From Mytilus trossulus (lineage: Eukaryota; Mollusca; Bivalvia; Mytilida; Mytilidae), in the NCBI RefSeq assembly GCF_036588685.1, contig NC_086378.1, forward strand, positions 12,255,578 to 12,319,577: 64,000 nucleotides of DNA, written 5' to 3'. The position numbers and the translations under genes were made by a program. How positions within the stretch are numbered: position 1 is the first letter of the stretch; every line of letters starts with the position of its first letter. Positions 27,381-38,000 of the stretch are shown piece by piece. Below the pieces are notes generated by a model. The model made no database searches, was not told the origin of the DNA, and saw only the letters and a list, made by a program, of their open reading frames with translations.

Positions 27381-27625
27381 AATGTATCCACAGTTTTATT
27401 TATAATTTAAAAGCAATACAAGATAAAGTTTTTTAAGACACATTAAACCATAAATATTTAGTCAAGAATAATTCATATCTTTAGGCATCTGCATTGCAAA
27501 TATGTATAGTATAGTTCTTCTACCTCCTGAAATATGCAATATTACAAAAGGAAATGATGTTGGCATTGCTGGTTTAGTATTGAATGTCTTTCATCTGCAA
27601 CATTTATCACAGGTTAAACCAAAGA

Positions 27626-27921
27626 AACAAGAATATGTCCATATAACACAGATTCCCCACTCATACTATCCTTTTCTATGTTCAGTGGACAATGAAATTG
27701 GGGTCAAAAATCTAATTTGGCATTTAAATTAGAAAGATCAGATCATAGGGATTATGTGCACTAAGTTTCAAGTTGACTTGACTTCAACTTCATCAAAAAC
27801 TATCTTGACCAAAAACTTAAACCAGGCAGGACAGACGGACAAACAAATGGACCAACTTACGAACGGATGCACTGACCAGGAAACATAATGCCCCTCTACT
27901 TATGTAGGTAGGGCATAAAAA
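27626..27921 (-). mobile_element. Tandem-core element, single-unit copy
   Basis: On the minus strand this stretch runs from TTTTATGCCCTACCTAC (right end) through GAGGGGCATTATGTTTCCTG and one core unit (TTTTTGGTCAAGATAGTTTT) to ATTCTTGTTT (left end). The same termini in the same order enclose four core units in the plus-strand element at 49769-50570. The shared ends define one family with one versus four core units. Confidence 0.75.
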
Positions 27922-28117
27922 CAAACATAGTAATGGTAACACTTTGTCTAGAGAAATAAAAAGAGTAAGGCTTTAAAATTTGCCAACACTAAAAGAATAC
28001 ATGAATACAAACATTTTAATAGCAAAGAAAACCATCTTATGTAAATAAACAATTAAAATATATATCACAGTCAAACATATAAATGCTACAATAACAAAAC
28101 TTTTTTTTATCAAAACA

Positions 28118-28123
28118 TTTATT
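28118..28123 (-). terminator. Probable polyadenylation signal of DRC12
   Basis: AATAAA on the minus strand about 130 bp beyond the DRC12 stop codon; position and sequence fit, cleavage site not determinable. Confidence 0.6.
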
Positions 28124-28252
28124 CAAAAGATAATTAAAAATTAGAAGTAACTAGCCTGTACAAATAATATTTTGAAGAAGCTTATTATCATAGAATATGT
28201 ATTTGTTCTACCAAGAAATTTACTTTGTGTATTTAAATCTATATTCATTTAG

Positions 28253-31200
28253 TTAGAATCCTTTAGTTGGTCCACTGTAGCCTCTCATTGGTTTAACACT
28301 GTGGAATGTCCACTGATCGGTCAGACCAAATTCCCGTAAATTGTTGACATTTTCAGTTTGTAACATTGTTGCCTTCTTTTCCCATTTATCTTTCTCCTCC
28401 TCTAACTTGTCTATCAATTTGTTTAAAGCATCCTGTAATGAAAATGATAACGATATAAATTACAAAGAAGCACTAAATTTGTAATTTGTTTTTATCATTT
28501 TAACATGTCTGACTATACTTTTACTGTGATTAAGCAAAATTCATGTGAAATTAGTGGTGCTTTGTTCTTGTCTTTTTTTAAGGTGGAAAGACTCTAAAAT
28601 TAAAATGTGCTGATTTATATAACTTTAATGAAATGCTTGATTCAAAATTAAACAGTATTTTTTTTAGATTGTATAGGGGAAAATATATTTTGTGTGCATA
28701 AAACAAAAAATACATAATTATATGCATTTTTTTACAGTGATTGACAGACATAGTTCAGATCTGTAAACAAAAGGCGTACAACTTGTTGATGTTCATTAAT
28801 ATCCAGTTAAAATAATCTCTCCTTTTTAAGGATACTCAGGGTTCCAATACATGTACCTACAGACAGAATATTCCACTTTTTTTTCTAACATTATCTTTAA
28901 TCATAATATCAGATGACATTGATGGACACTTTTGACTTTAAGACATAGTATATAATTCCTAACACATAAAGAATAGTAATAAGAATACTCTGGTTGTTTT
29001 TCACCTTTTTTAATTTCCATTAATATTCAATGCATATAATTAAAGAATTATACATTGTGGAAGTTTACTATATATCTGAGTTTACTATGCTTAGGGAGGT
29101 ACTTAGGTGAGGTTTTGGAATAAGTGTGAAATGTTCTGGCTCCTCGGTGTTTTTCCATAAGATACAAGGTAAAATATTTTACCCCTTAATACCTATTTAT
29201 CTTTTAACATAAGATTTAATAATAGCTCATAAAAGATCATTTGAAAAAATTGAAGCAGATTCTGTTTCTTTGTTTTGATTTACGACCTTAATAGTACCAA
29301 TGCAAATATAAGGTAAAAGTCTGAGTCAGCCTTTTCCCGCATATTTTATCTTGAAAAGGAGCTCCATGACCTATCAATATTTTTACCTTATTTTTATCCT
29401 TAACTAATACTCCTCCAGCTTTAAGTATCAATTTCGAATACATGATTTATTTAATTTTACATTAGATCACCCAAGTGCATCCTTAATATCCATGTATTAT
29501 ATAATGCCTTACATCAAGTATTCTTTTGTAATCCTTTTCCATTTTGCGTATCTCTTTGTTCAGTTCATCAATTTTTTCATCTTTGTCTTTTATTATTTGG
29601 TCTCTTTCTTCTTCTGTTTCTTTAAGTTTCTGTTCTGTATCTCCTGAAAATTTAATGATACTCATACCTCATGGATTATCTAACAATATTTTATGTTAAG
29701 CTCAACTTCTAAAAGGTTATGAGATCTCTTACTTTCATTCATTATTTATCATTCAACTGTTTTTAACTAATCCTAAAAAGAGAACCCCAAATGTACAAAA
29801 TCTGATTTAAGTAATAAATAACAAGGGAGTGTATTTAAAAAATACTGACAGTTGACCCACTAAAAAACATACTTGATAAACATGGAATGCCAGTTACTTT
29901 TCTTTATATTTATTTTGCTAATAGAGACAAAATTCCTCAGATAGATCCTCACAGAATATTCTAGAACTGTTCAAGATTTGTCATTAGACAGTGGTTGTCG
30001 TTTGTTGCTGTGTATAATATTTTTTCTCATTTGAATTGTTTTTTCATTTGTCATTTCAGCTGGGCTTTTATAGCTGACTATGTGGTATGGGTTATGTTCA
30101 ATGTTGAAGACTGTACTGTGACCTACAGTACAGTTGTTAAATCTGTCATTTTGGCATCTAGAGGAGAATTTTGTCATTGCCAATCATACATTTTGTGTAC
30201 CATGATTTTAAGAGTGAATCCTTACGATGAATCTTTTATGCTTCAAAGTTGCAGAACATAATTTTACAGCTGTATTGTAGCTTCATCATTATTATAGAGT
30301 ACAAAGTGTCACTTAAAAATATTGTTAAACCCCAGCAAATTTTAGGGTGTCAAAAAAAATATTGGATTTGGAAGATGGCTATGAAGATCTTAACTTTTAC
30401 ATTGTTGGTTCTAAGATTGTGGGTCTCTTCTTAATGGACTAATTCTGATTTTAACATCCGAACAGGGTTTCTAAAATTTTTAAAAGTCAAAACTTTGATT
30501 TATCCTCAGTTTATTTACTAGGAGAATTTAGATTGGCATTCACAAAGGGTCGTTAAAAAAATGAAGAGAGGTGTGGTCTGATACTTTGCATGTTCTGCAC
30601 TCTTTGGATCTGACTGACGCATATACAAGTATCAGGATGATAGTGTTCTGTTTAAAAGCTAATGATGAAATAAATCTCCTTTCATCTGATGAAGTTAACT
30701 GGGGCCCTGTCTATACTTACTAAGAGCTTTCTGTGTTATCTGATAGTCTCTTTCCATTTGATGAAGTTTTAACTGGAGCCCTGTCATCATGTACTTGTAT
30801 TGTCTTGTCATGTCTGAAAAATAAAAGTTTTTTTTTATTTTACAACTTAAATAGATATCATTAATTTATGAAAAAAACACTATATAAATTTGAAACATCT
30901 GCATGAAGCAATTTCCCTAAATTTACATTTACTATGAAACATCAAACTCACAAACAAATCAGTTATATGACCAAAAGGTACATAATAAAACCAGTGAATT
31001 CATCTAAGGTCAACTTTTTTTGAGTATATAAACTAATTTAGTTGTTCATGTTAATTTCATTTTCTATTTGCAGAGACTTTAATTAATCAATAGATAGCTA
31101 AAATATTCAAAACTTGGCTGTTTCTATGTTTTACCATGTCCATTTGTGGTGGCAGTATAGTACTAGTCTGTATCCTAAAGGGGTTAATGATGTTTATCAA

Positions 31201-34200
31201 CAATATATATTTTACTCATATTCATAAGATTTATAAAAATGCCAGTAATTATTAAATAAACTGAGTTAATTTAATTTTGATATCTGAAGTTATAATATAA
31301 AATGGAGTATGAATCAGGTTAAACTTTTAATTTAATATTTACCAGCAGTAATGTCTTTTTGATCATTTTTGTGTTTCTCTAATTCCACCATGGTTTCATT
31401 CATCTTTGCTTTCATAGCATCACCATCCCCTTGTCCACGACGAGCTAATTCTTTCCTAACAGCTAAAAAATATCAAAACATATTCTTGAAGGATTGTTAT
31501 AAAAAAATGTATTGACTTTCACAATATTTTTTATTCATGATCAAGAAATTCAGATATATAAACTAATAACACTTAATAAATACAAATGCATTATTCGGTC
31601 ATTCAAAAAAATAAACCATTATAAACATGCTGCCCTTGGATGAAGGTGTTACGGTAGATTATATAACACATGAGGGAAAAAATTATCATCCAAGACTAAC
31701 TTTCACACAGGATGATCATGTTAATCATCCTTACACCTTCATCCATTGGCATTATTTTATATTTTTTTATTATATTGAACGCCTTATATTTTAAGTTTGC
31801 ACTGTGTTATTAGGAGGACAATTGTATAAAATAAAGTCATTAAATAAGATAGTTTTCTTAAAAGAGTAATGACTATAATTTTAAGGTAGTGAGTATAATT
31901 GCGGTAACATTGTCTCATTGCCACTGATACCACATCTTCTAATCAGGGCTTCAAAAAAATATATTTGAGCCTGCTGGACATTTGTCTTAATTAACCAGAT
32001 TTTAATCCCTTAAGACCAAATAATTCCATAAGGCAATTAAATAATCAGTTGGCCATCATATATAACCGATGATTGACATAAAAAATGATCATATTAAACT
32101 TTACTTTGATATAAATTTTGACAATGTCCGGTAAAATTACAATTGCTTGGAATATATAACGTTTTGAAGCTATGCTTCTTACACATTGTATCTATATAAT
32201 ACTGATCATGCTTGAAGCTTACATATAACTTTCTAGAAAGAAAAGTAATTAAATGTTACAAGTGCATTGTACAAGTGAACTATCAATATGTACATACCTA
32301 ACTGGTCCTTTAAAGCTTCAATCTCATGTACAGTCTTCTTGTATTTGTCATCAAGCTCCATTGCCATGGGATCTGTTAATAATAGGAAAAATATTAGGAA
32401 ATAACATTCATACATGTATATATTCAATAAATAAAAGGGAGACTCAAGCTTTGAAATTTTCCGAGTTAAAAAAGTGTATTATAACTAATCATTTACTGAT
32501 GTACTGTATATATATATATATTTCAGGTATCAGTCATCCTTATATAATTAAAGATATTAACTAGGAAGATGTTGATTCTCATTTATATTACTCACAATCT
32601 AAATTGAAAGTCTTTCAATGTGTTGGGGATTTTAGCATTGTGTGTAAGTTTCATAACATTTGGATGAGGCAAACTTAAGTTAGAGTGTTGAATCTAAATT
32701 TTGGATAAACAAAAGGATGGCTGGACAGGACAGTCAGGTGCAGCACTTAATGTCCCTGTTGCTTACTGTCTGAGCATAAAAATGTAAAACTGTCATGTTT
32801 TTTATTAGACCCAAAAAAATAATATGTATTTCCTTTATTACATCTTTGAAAAAAATATGGTAAGTACATGTACATGTAGGTAGGGATTTTTTTAAATTTG
32901 TTTTACCATTTTTTTACATTGAGTCTATGGAAAGGACATTCTGACTTTAACGGTTTATAACCATGCTTATTGAAAAAAGACAAATAAAATCTATGGTACA
33001 TGTTGGCTATATTTTAGCTTTATACACCCTTCACGTCCACGTTGAGAATGGACTGAACAATATTGTTCTTTATACAATGTGAAGGGTGTGAAAGTGAAAG
33101 GGGGTGAATGTTTATGGGCGCGACTGTTTTTTTGGGCGAACAGACTTTGATTTATATATAAGCCTTTCAAAGACGTCATAATTATTTGTACTAGTGCTGG
33201 TAATGTGTATTTACAATAAAAGATAGAAAATGTTATCAATATATTTCCAAGTATTTCTTAGTTTTTTAGAAAATTGTTTTAGTCTTTAGTCTTTAGAAGT
33301 GTCAACTTGACACTATAATCTCTCTGTAATTTGAATCACACTGGTAAATTTACGTCACTTTTGTATAAAACTCATTGGTACATTTGTATTTATAATGTGG
33401 CACTGCAGAAAAAAATATGTAACTTAATAAATAATTAAATAATTAATTACCCAAAAAAATTAAATTAAAATTGAATAAATAATTAACCCATATAAAACCT
33501 TAACTATCTATTTTGTGAACCTTCCAGTATCTTTAATAAAGACCCCTAACAAATGTTGAATATCTTCTATGTGATGTTTGTAAATATCATTTTCTGTTGT
33601 TGCTAACAATACTTCAGATTCAAGTGTTAGTTTTGCTGTTATGAAGTAGAGTGCTGAGCGGAGTTTTTCCCTAGCCTCCTAATAATTTTCACAATCCAGT
33701 AGGTAATGGTCAACTGTTTCTACTTGTCCACAGCTGCATTTGTCAATGAGTGCTGGGCATATTGTTGATTTGTAAAAGTTTAAATTGCAATATCCTGTTC
33801 TTAGACTAGTAGTTATTCTATATATTTCAGTTGACGGCTTGTCTTTTGGAAGTGTATTTTTTACATTTTGTTGAAAGGCATAATATCTTCTTCCTTTATC
33901 ACTGGTGTCCCATCGGTTTTGCCATTTTACCATAACACTGTCTTTTGCTCCTTTTTGTGTATCTTGTTTTGTAAATATTGGAATGCTTTGTATTTTTTCT
34001 GCCTCCTGTGCTGCTTTTTTAGCTAGTTGGTCTGCTAGTTCATTACCTTGTATGTCAGCGTGTCCAGGGGTCCATTCAATGGAAACAATGATTCCTTCAG
34101 ATTTAAGTGCCAATATACCAATTTTAATATCATGAATAGTTTAGCCATAATTATCTGATTTCCAATTTAAAGTTTAAATTCCAATTGCTGATTGGCTGTC

Positions 34201-34769
34201 TGAGAAAATTTGGATGGATTCAGTGTTTTTTTCTGTTGTTTGGAATTATAAGAAAATCTATTACTAGCTTGATAGCTACTAATTCCCCTAATAAAATAGA
34301 TCCTCTATTGGAAACTGGCTGGGTTAACTCCACATGTTCTGTGCTGTTTGATATTAAAATAGCTGCCCCAGCACCACATGGACCTGGATTTCCTTTGCAG
34401 GAGCCATCAGTGAAAGCTAATGTTGTATTATTTTTAAGTTGATGTATTTTTTCCAAAATAATATTTTTTCCCTGAAATGCTTGTTCCTCTGATCTAGACT
34501 TTGAACTTCCGAGATTTTTCCAATACTCTGGTGGTGATTTTGAGGCTGCTAACCCTCGGAATTCAAATTGAGACTCTATACAGTCAGAATCAATCTCTGT
34601 TGTTCAGGAAAATAAACATACCCCCCCCTTTTTTTGAGGTGGTTCCCTATGTTTTTTAGCACTTTAAATATCGCTATACACATTCCTATAGAAGAGTCAT
34701 GAACCTTTAATTACCATCCTTCTTCTTCTTTTTGCCTTTCCCCTTCCCCTTCTTCTTTTTGGGAGGCAT
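28253..34769 (-). CDS. DRC12: Dynein regulatory complex subunit 12 (CCDC153), six exons
   Basis: Coiled-coil subunit of the nexin-dynein regulatory complex of motile cilia and flagella. Coding exons in transcript order: 34769-34715, 32372-32298, 31462-31343, 30813-30721, 29643-29513, 28432-28253; all introns are GT-AG and phases 1,1,1,1,0 join without a stop to give 217 residues, close to the ~210 of the vertebrate protein. The N-terminus is MPPKKKKG followed by more lysine and glycine, typical of this family; residues ~20-185 are highly charged with heptad-like spacing (for example KLKETEEERDQIIKDKDEK); the segment DALNKLIDKLEEEKDKW and then LREFGL near the end match the conserved C-terminal block of CCDC153. 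The invertebrate tail after LREFGL is longer than I recall in mammals. Intron 1 carries a LINE remnant, intron 4 a repeat fragment. Assignment is from remembered family features; confidence is high. Confidence 0.9.
29985..30195 (+). repeat. Degraded dispersed repeat in DRC12 intron 4
   Basis: Contains CTTTTATAGCTGACTATGTG, GTTGAAGACTGTACTGTGAC and a 3' part GTCATTGCCAATCATACA, matching from memory a repeat abundant in mussel genomes. The two open frames here are by-products of the repeat. Fragments of what looks like the same 3' end occur inverted at 31905-31945 and 53485-53545. Confidence 0.55.
30677..30718 (-). pseudogene. Partial copy of DRC12 exon 4 in the following intron
   Basis: Just downstream of the exon 4 donor the minus strand reads ACAGGGCCCCAGTTAAC then TTCATCAGATGAAAGGAG, a diverged copy of the exon 4 segment ACAGGGCTCCAGTTAAAAC then TTCATCAAATGGAAAGAG. 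It keeps no evident splice sites of its own. Confidence 0.6.
31905..31945 (-). repeat. Short fragment of the dispersed repeat seen at 29985-30195
   Basis: On the minus strand it reads AGATGTGGTATCAGTGGCAA then TGAGACAATG, matching the end of the family seen at 53485-53545. Confidence 0.45.
33024..33089. other. Short inverted repeat (possible hairpin) in DRC12 intron 1
   Basis: ACACCCTTCAC at 33024-33034 is perfectly inverted as GTGAAGGGTGT at 33079-33089 with a 44 bp spacer. No function is evident. Confidence 0.6.
33282..34605 (-). pseudogene. 5'-truncated LINE with C-terminal RNase H domain (I-group-like), broken
   Basis: On the minus strand a region of retrotransposon ORF2 C-terminus is readable: FTDGSCKGNPGPCGAGA (first catalytic Asp), GELVAIK (Glu), FSDSQSAIG (Asp) and WTPGHADIQGNELAD (His/Asp), i.e. 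a cellular-type RNase H, followed by a zinc-binding [16 protein letters not shown]. The frame is broken near 34220 and by a stop near 34140, and a further premature stop falls after DCENY at about 33679 where the second copy (41722-42327) reads on. No reverse transcriptase domain is present, so the copy is 5'-truncated. The 3' end lies at 33282 in a short repeat (CTAAAGACTAAAGAC on the minus strand). RNase H after RT is known from I, R1, LOA and related LINE groups; the precise clade is uncertain. It sits in DRC12 intron 1 in the same orientation as the gene. Confidence 0.85.
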
Positions 34770-35031
34770 TTTAAAAACTACAGATAACTGTTGACGGTGT
34801 TGTCAAACACGCACAACAGTCACGCACATAAAGTCAAGTTAAATTTTGATTGGTGTTTATTCATTTTATTGCCTGGTTTTGGTATTTGTTCTTTTCATCC
34901 TTTTCTCAAAGAAATTATTTTTGTAGGTAGAAACCAGTTTATAAAATCCTGTCTGATTAACGCTTGACACTAACAAGTAAATTCCCCTATTAAAAAGCGC
35001 TCACTCGACTGGCAAATTAAAAACAAACATC
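34770..35031. promoter_or_regulatory. Shared divergent promoter interval DRC12 / UFC1
   Basis: The two start codons point away from each other across 262 bp, so this interval must contain both 5' UTRs and core promoters unless upstream non-coding exons exist. No TATA box is evident. A GATTGG (inverted CCAAT) and adjoining TGTTTAT forkhead-like core lie near 34846-34858. No convincing RFX X-box was found. Confidence 0.65.
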
Positions 35032-38000
35032 ATGGTGGACGAAGCCACGAAGCGAACTCTTGCTCAGATTCCTCTTCTAAAAACTAAAGCTGGACCAAGA
35101 GATGGAGAACTCTGGGTTCAAAGACTTAAAGAAGAATACCAGTCTCTTATACAGGTCCGAGAAATAATCCATTGACAACCCTAACTGGACGGTTGGTCTT
35201 TTCACCACCGAACACCACCGCACACCACCGAACACCACCGAACACCCTAAAAAATGCCAACCACTAAGAAAAACAGTGATTTTATACAATAAATATATAA
35301 TATAGTTTGCTACTATACAAATCCTTGCTTGTATAGTTATAAATTTGACCTAACTCTAATATATAAAGATATCTAAGATATTAATATCTACATCAAACAC
35401 AACTTCACAAACCACCGTTATGGACACCTCATATATTTTTCTTCATTCTGTCATTTTCTATGAAAAAGTTTTACCAATACTAAGAAAAGAGACAAATATC
35501 CAAATCCCACCGATGCCAGAGATAGAGGATACTTGAACTGATTACTAATTATGATATTATTTTTTTTTTTGAAAAGAGTTTATAGATAAGCACGAATCTA
35601 ATTTATTCAATTATTGCTTTAATATATTTATTCTCATAACCATTGCAGATACATAGTTACATAGAGAGAGTGCAAAATATGTACAAGAATATGCATCTAT
35701 TTACAAATCATAATATATAATTATATAATACATGGGTTTCAAAATAATATACATTTTAGCCAGGAGGACCCACATGTTTATTTATACACTCTATAAGCTT
35801 ATAAAGTCTGTTTTAATCTGACTTTTTGTTTAGTTTGCTCATCCGTTTCCAATTTTTAGTGTATTAACGTTAACACGAGCCAAATAGTATGATAATTTTC
35901 AAATGTACATTCTAGCAGATAATGCAATTCGTCTCCAATGCTACCAAGATTACAAAGATGACATTTTCTATCATTTCAATAATACCTTCTTGGAGAGTTA
36001 AGATATCGAAATATTTTTCAAAATGTAATTCTTACTTAACAATTCTATAATATACTGCTTGTGTAGACTCTTGTAATTGTGCAGTTATATCGTTTCTATG
36101 TTTACTTTGTGTAGTGTATATGTTGTATGCCTATAGTTGTTAAGACTTTTGTGAATAAAGATATTTGAAATGTATATGTTTTATGCAAATAAAGTATTCA
36201 TTCAATATAAGTTTTGTTTAATTCATTTTTTTTTTTGGAAAATGTTTTCAACTGCTCACTGATAAACAATAGTATATATGTTATGATCATTATTAAGAAT
36301 AATTACACAATTATAAACATCAACAACCCACTAACGAGGTCTATTTTATAAGTTGAAAAGAACAGGTGGCTTATATAACTCAATCACGCTGTCAAAAGAA
36401 ATTGAAATTAAAAAGAAGTCCTACATAACTTTTTGTTTTACTAGCAATGTCCCAAAAGAAGTCATTTGACATTTTTATTATGTTAGCGACGACTCAAATC
36501 TTGTGTTAGACAAAAGAAACGTGAAACCATAAAGTCTTGGAATCACAATTGCTTCCTGTAAATGCTATTGGATCATCTTTTACTTCCGATAAAAATAATT
36601 GGACAATATATCATTTCCTGTAAATATCATTGGTCAAATTCGCGATTGGCTCCAAAATCTAAAGATATTGACCAAAAGGTATATATAGATAGAACAAGAA
36701 ATATATCCTAAAATTCTCACAAAATTTATTATCAAAGTACTAAAGTTTATCTACAAAGTCAACATGCCAAAACGCAAAATTTCGTACCTAAAAAGGTCGG
36801 TTTTCTGGCCCTGTGGTGACTGCAGACAGAATTGCACCAAGAACTCAGTACAGTGTGACTCTTGCAATTCGTGGTACCACTATGACTGTCAACAGTTATC
36901 TTTACAAGACATCAATTTCTTGGTAACATCCAGCAGTTCTACGTTCTGTTGTTTGACTTGTTTGAGAGAAGAAGTAGGATCAACCTACTCTTATTCGTCT
37001 GGCTTACTTCGTCTTAATTTGGTAATTTAATTTTTTAATCTAAAAAAAATGTTAAATTGCTGAATTTTTCTTTTAAACTTTTGATGGTTAACTTTGTTAA
37101 TTTGATTAATCGGCTTAATTTATTTTACAACTACGCGTGTCAATCTTTGTTAATTAATCTTTATATAGCACATGTATTTATTTATGAATATCATTTCTCA
37201 TTTATTTTGTAATTTTATGTTTCAATCTTTATTACTTAAATGACTTGATACATTAATTTTTAGTATCTGGCTTAAATTTGTTTAATCTGTTATCACTGAC
37301 GCGTGTCAGGCTTTGTAAATTCAATATATGCAAATTCTTTATTGTTAATTGTGATCAATCATGATAAGTGATAGATTAACACAATAAACATAATTATCAT
37401 CGACGCGTGTCTAGCTAATTCAACATGTATATAGCACACTTATTTCTTTTTTTTATTGTTAATTGTGATTAATCAGGATATAAAGCTATATAGTGATTAT
37501 TCACAATTAACAATAAAATAAAAAGTGTGCTATATTTGATTTTATTATTCATTTATATTTATTTCGGATTTTGGCAAATCGTTTCGAAAAAAAGGTCCAT
37601 TAATCCCTCTTACCTGTTCTGGCTTTGTTTTATTTTTTTGGTGTTTAATTTGGAAAATGAATTATCAGTTATCAAGTGAAAAACAATGATAGATCTTTTT
37701 GAAAAATATTGATGGCCCTTAAAAGGACCTTTGTAACATCGTGTGGATGTTTTATTCGAATTATTCTTCATCCTCATCGCTGCTTAATTCTGGTAAGCTG
37801 TCAAGGGCTTCTTCTATTTTTTGGTCCTCCATTTCGTCTGTCACCTTCAGTTTTTTATACTGGTCACTTAGCAGATAGGTTTTATATGACAATCTCTTCA
37901 ATTTTAACATGCACTCTTTTTGTTCGGTGTGATCTGTAATAGTGAACATTTTATCGCATATTTTGTAAAATTCGTCATTCAATAGACAAATCTCATTATA

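Noticed and set aside
34770..35031. RFX X-box for the ciliary gene DRC12
   Set aside because: GTTGACGGTGTTGTCAAAC is a loose inverted repeat but does not fit the X-box consensus.
36764..37030. PHD finger frame as a separate small protein
   Set aside because: The frame ends three codons after a phase-0 donor that joins exactly to the OTU frame; one spliced protein explains both.
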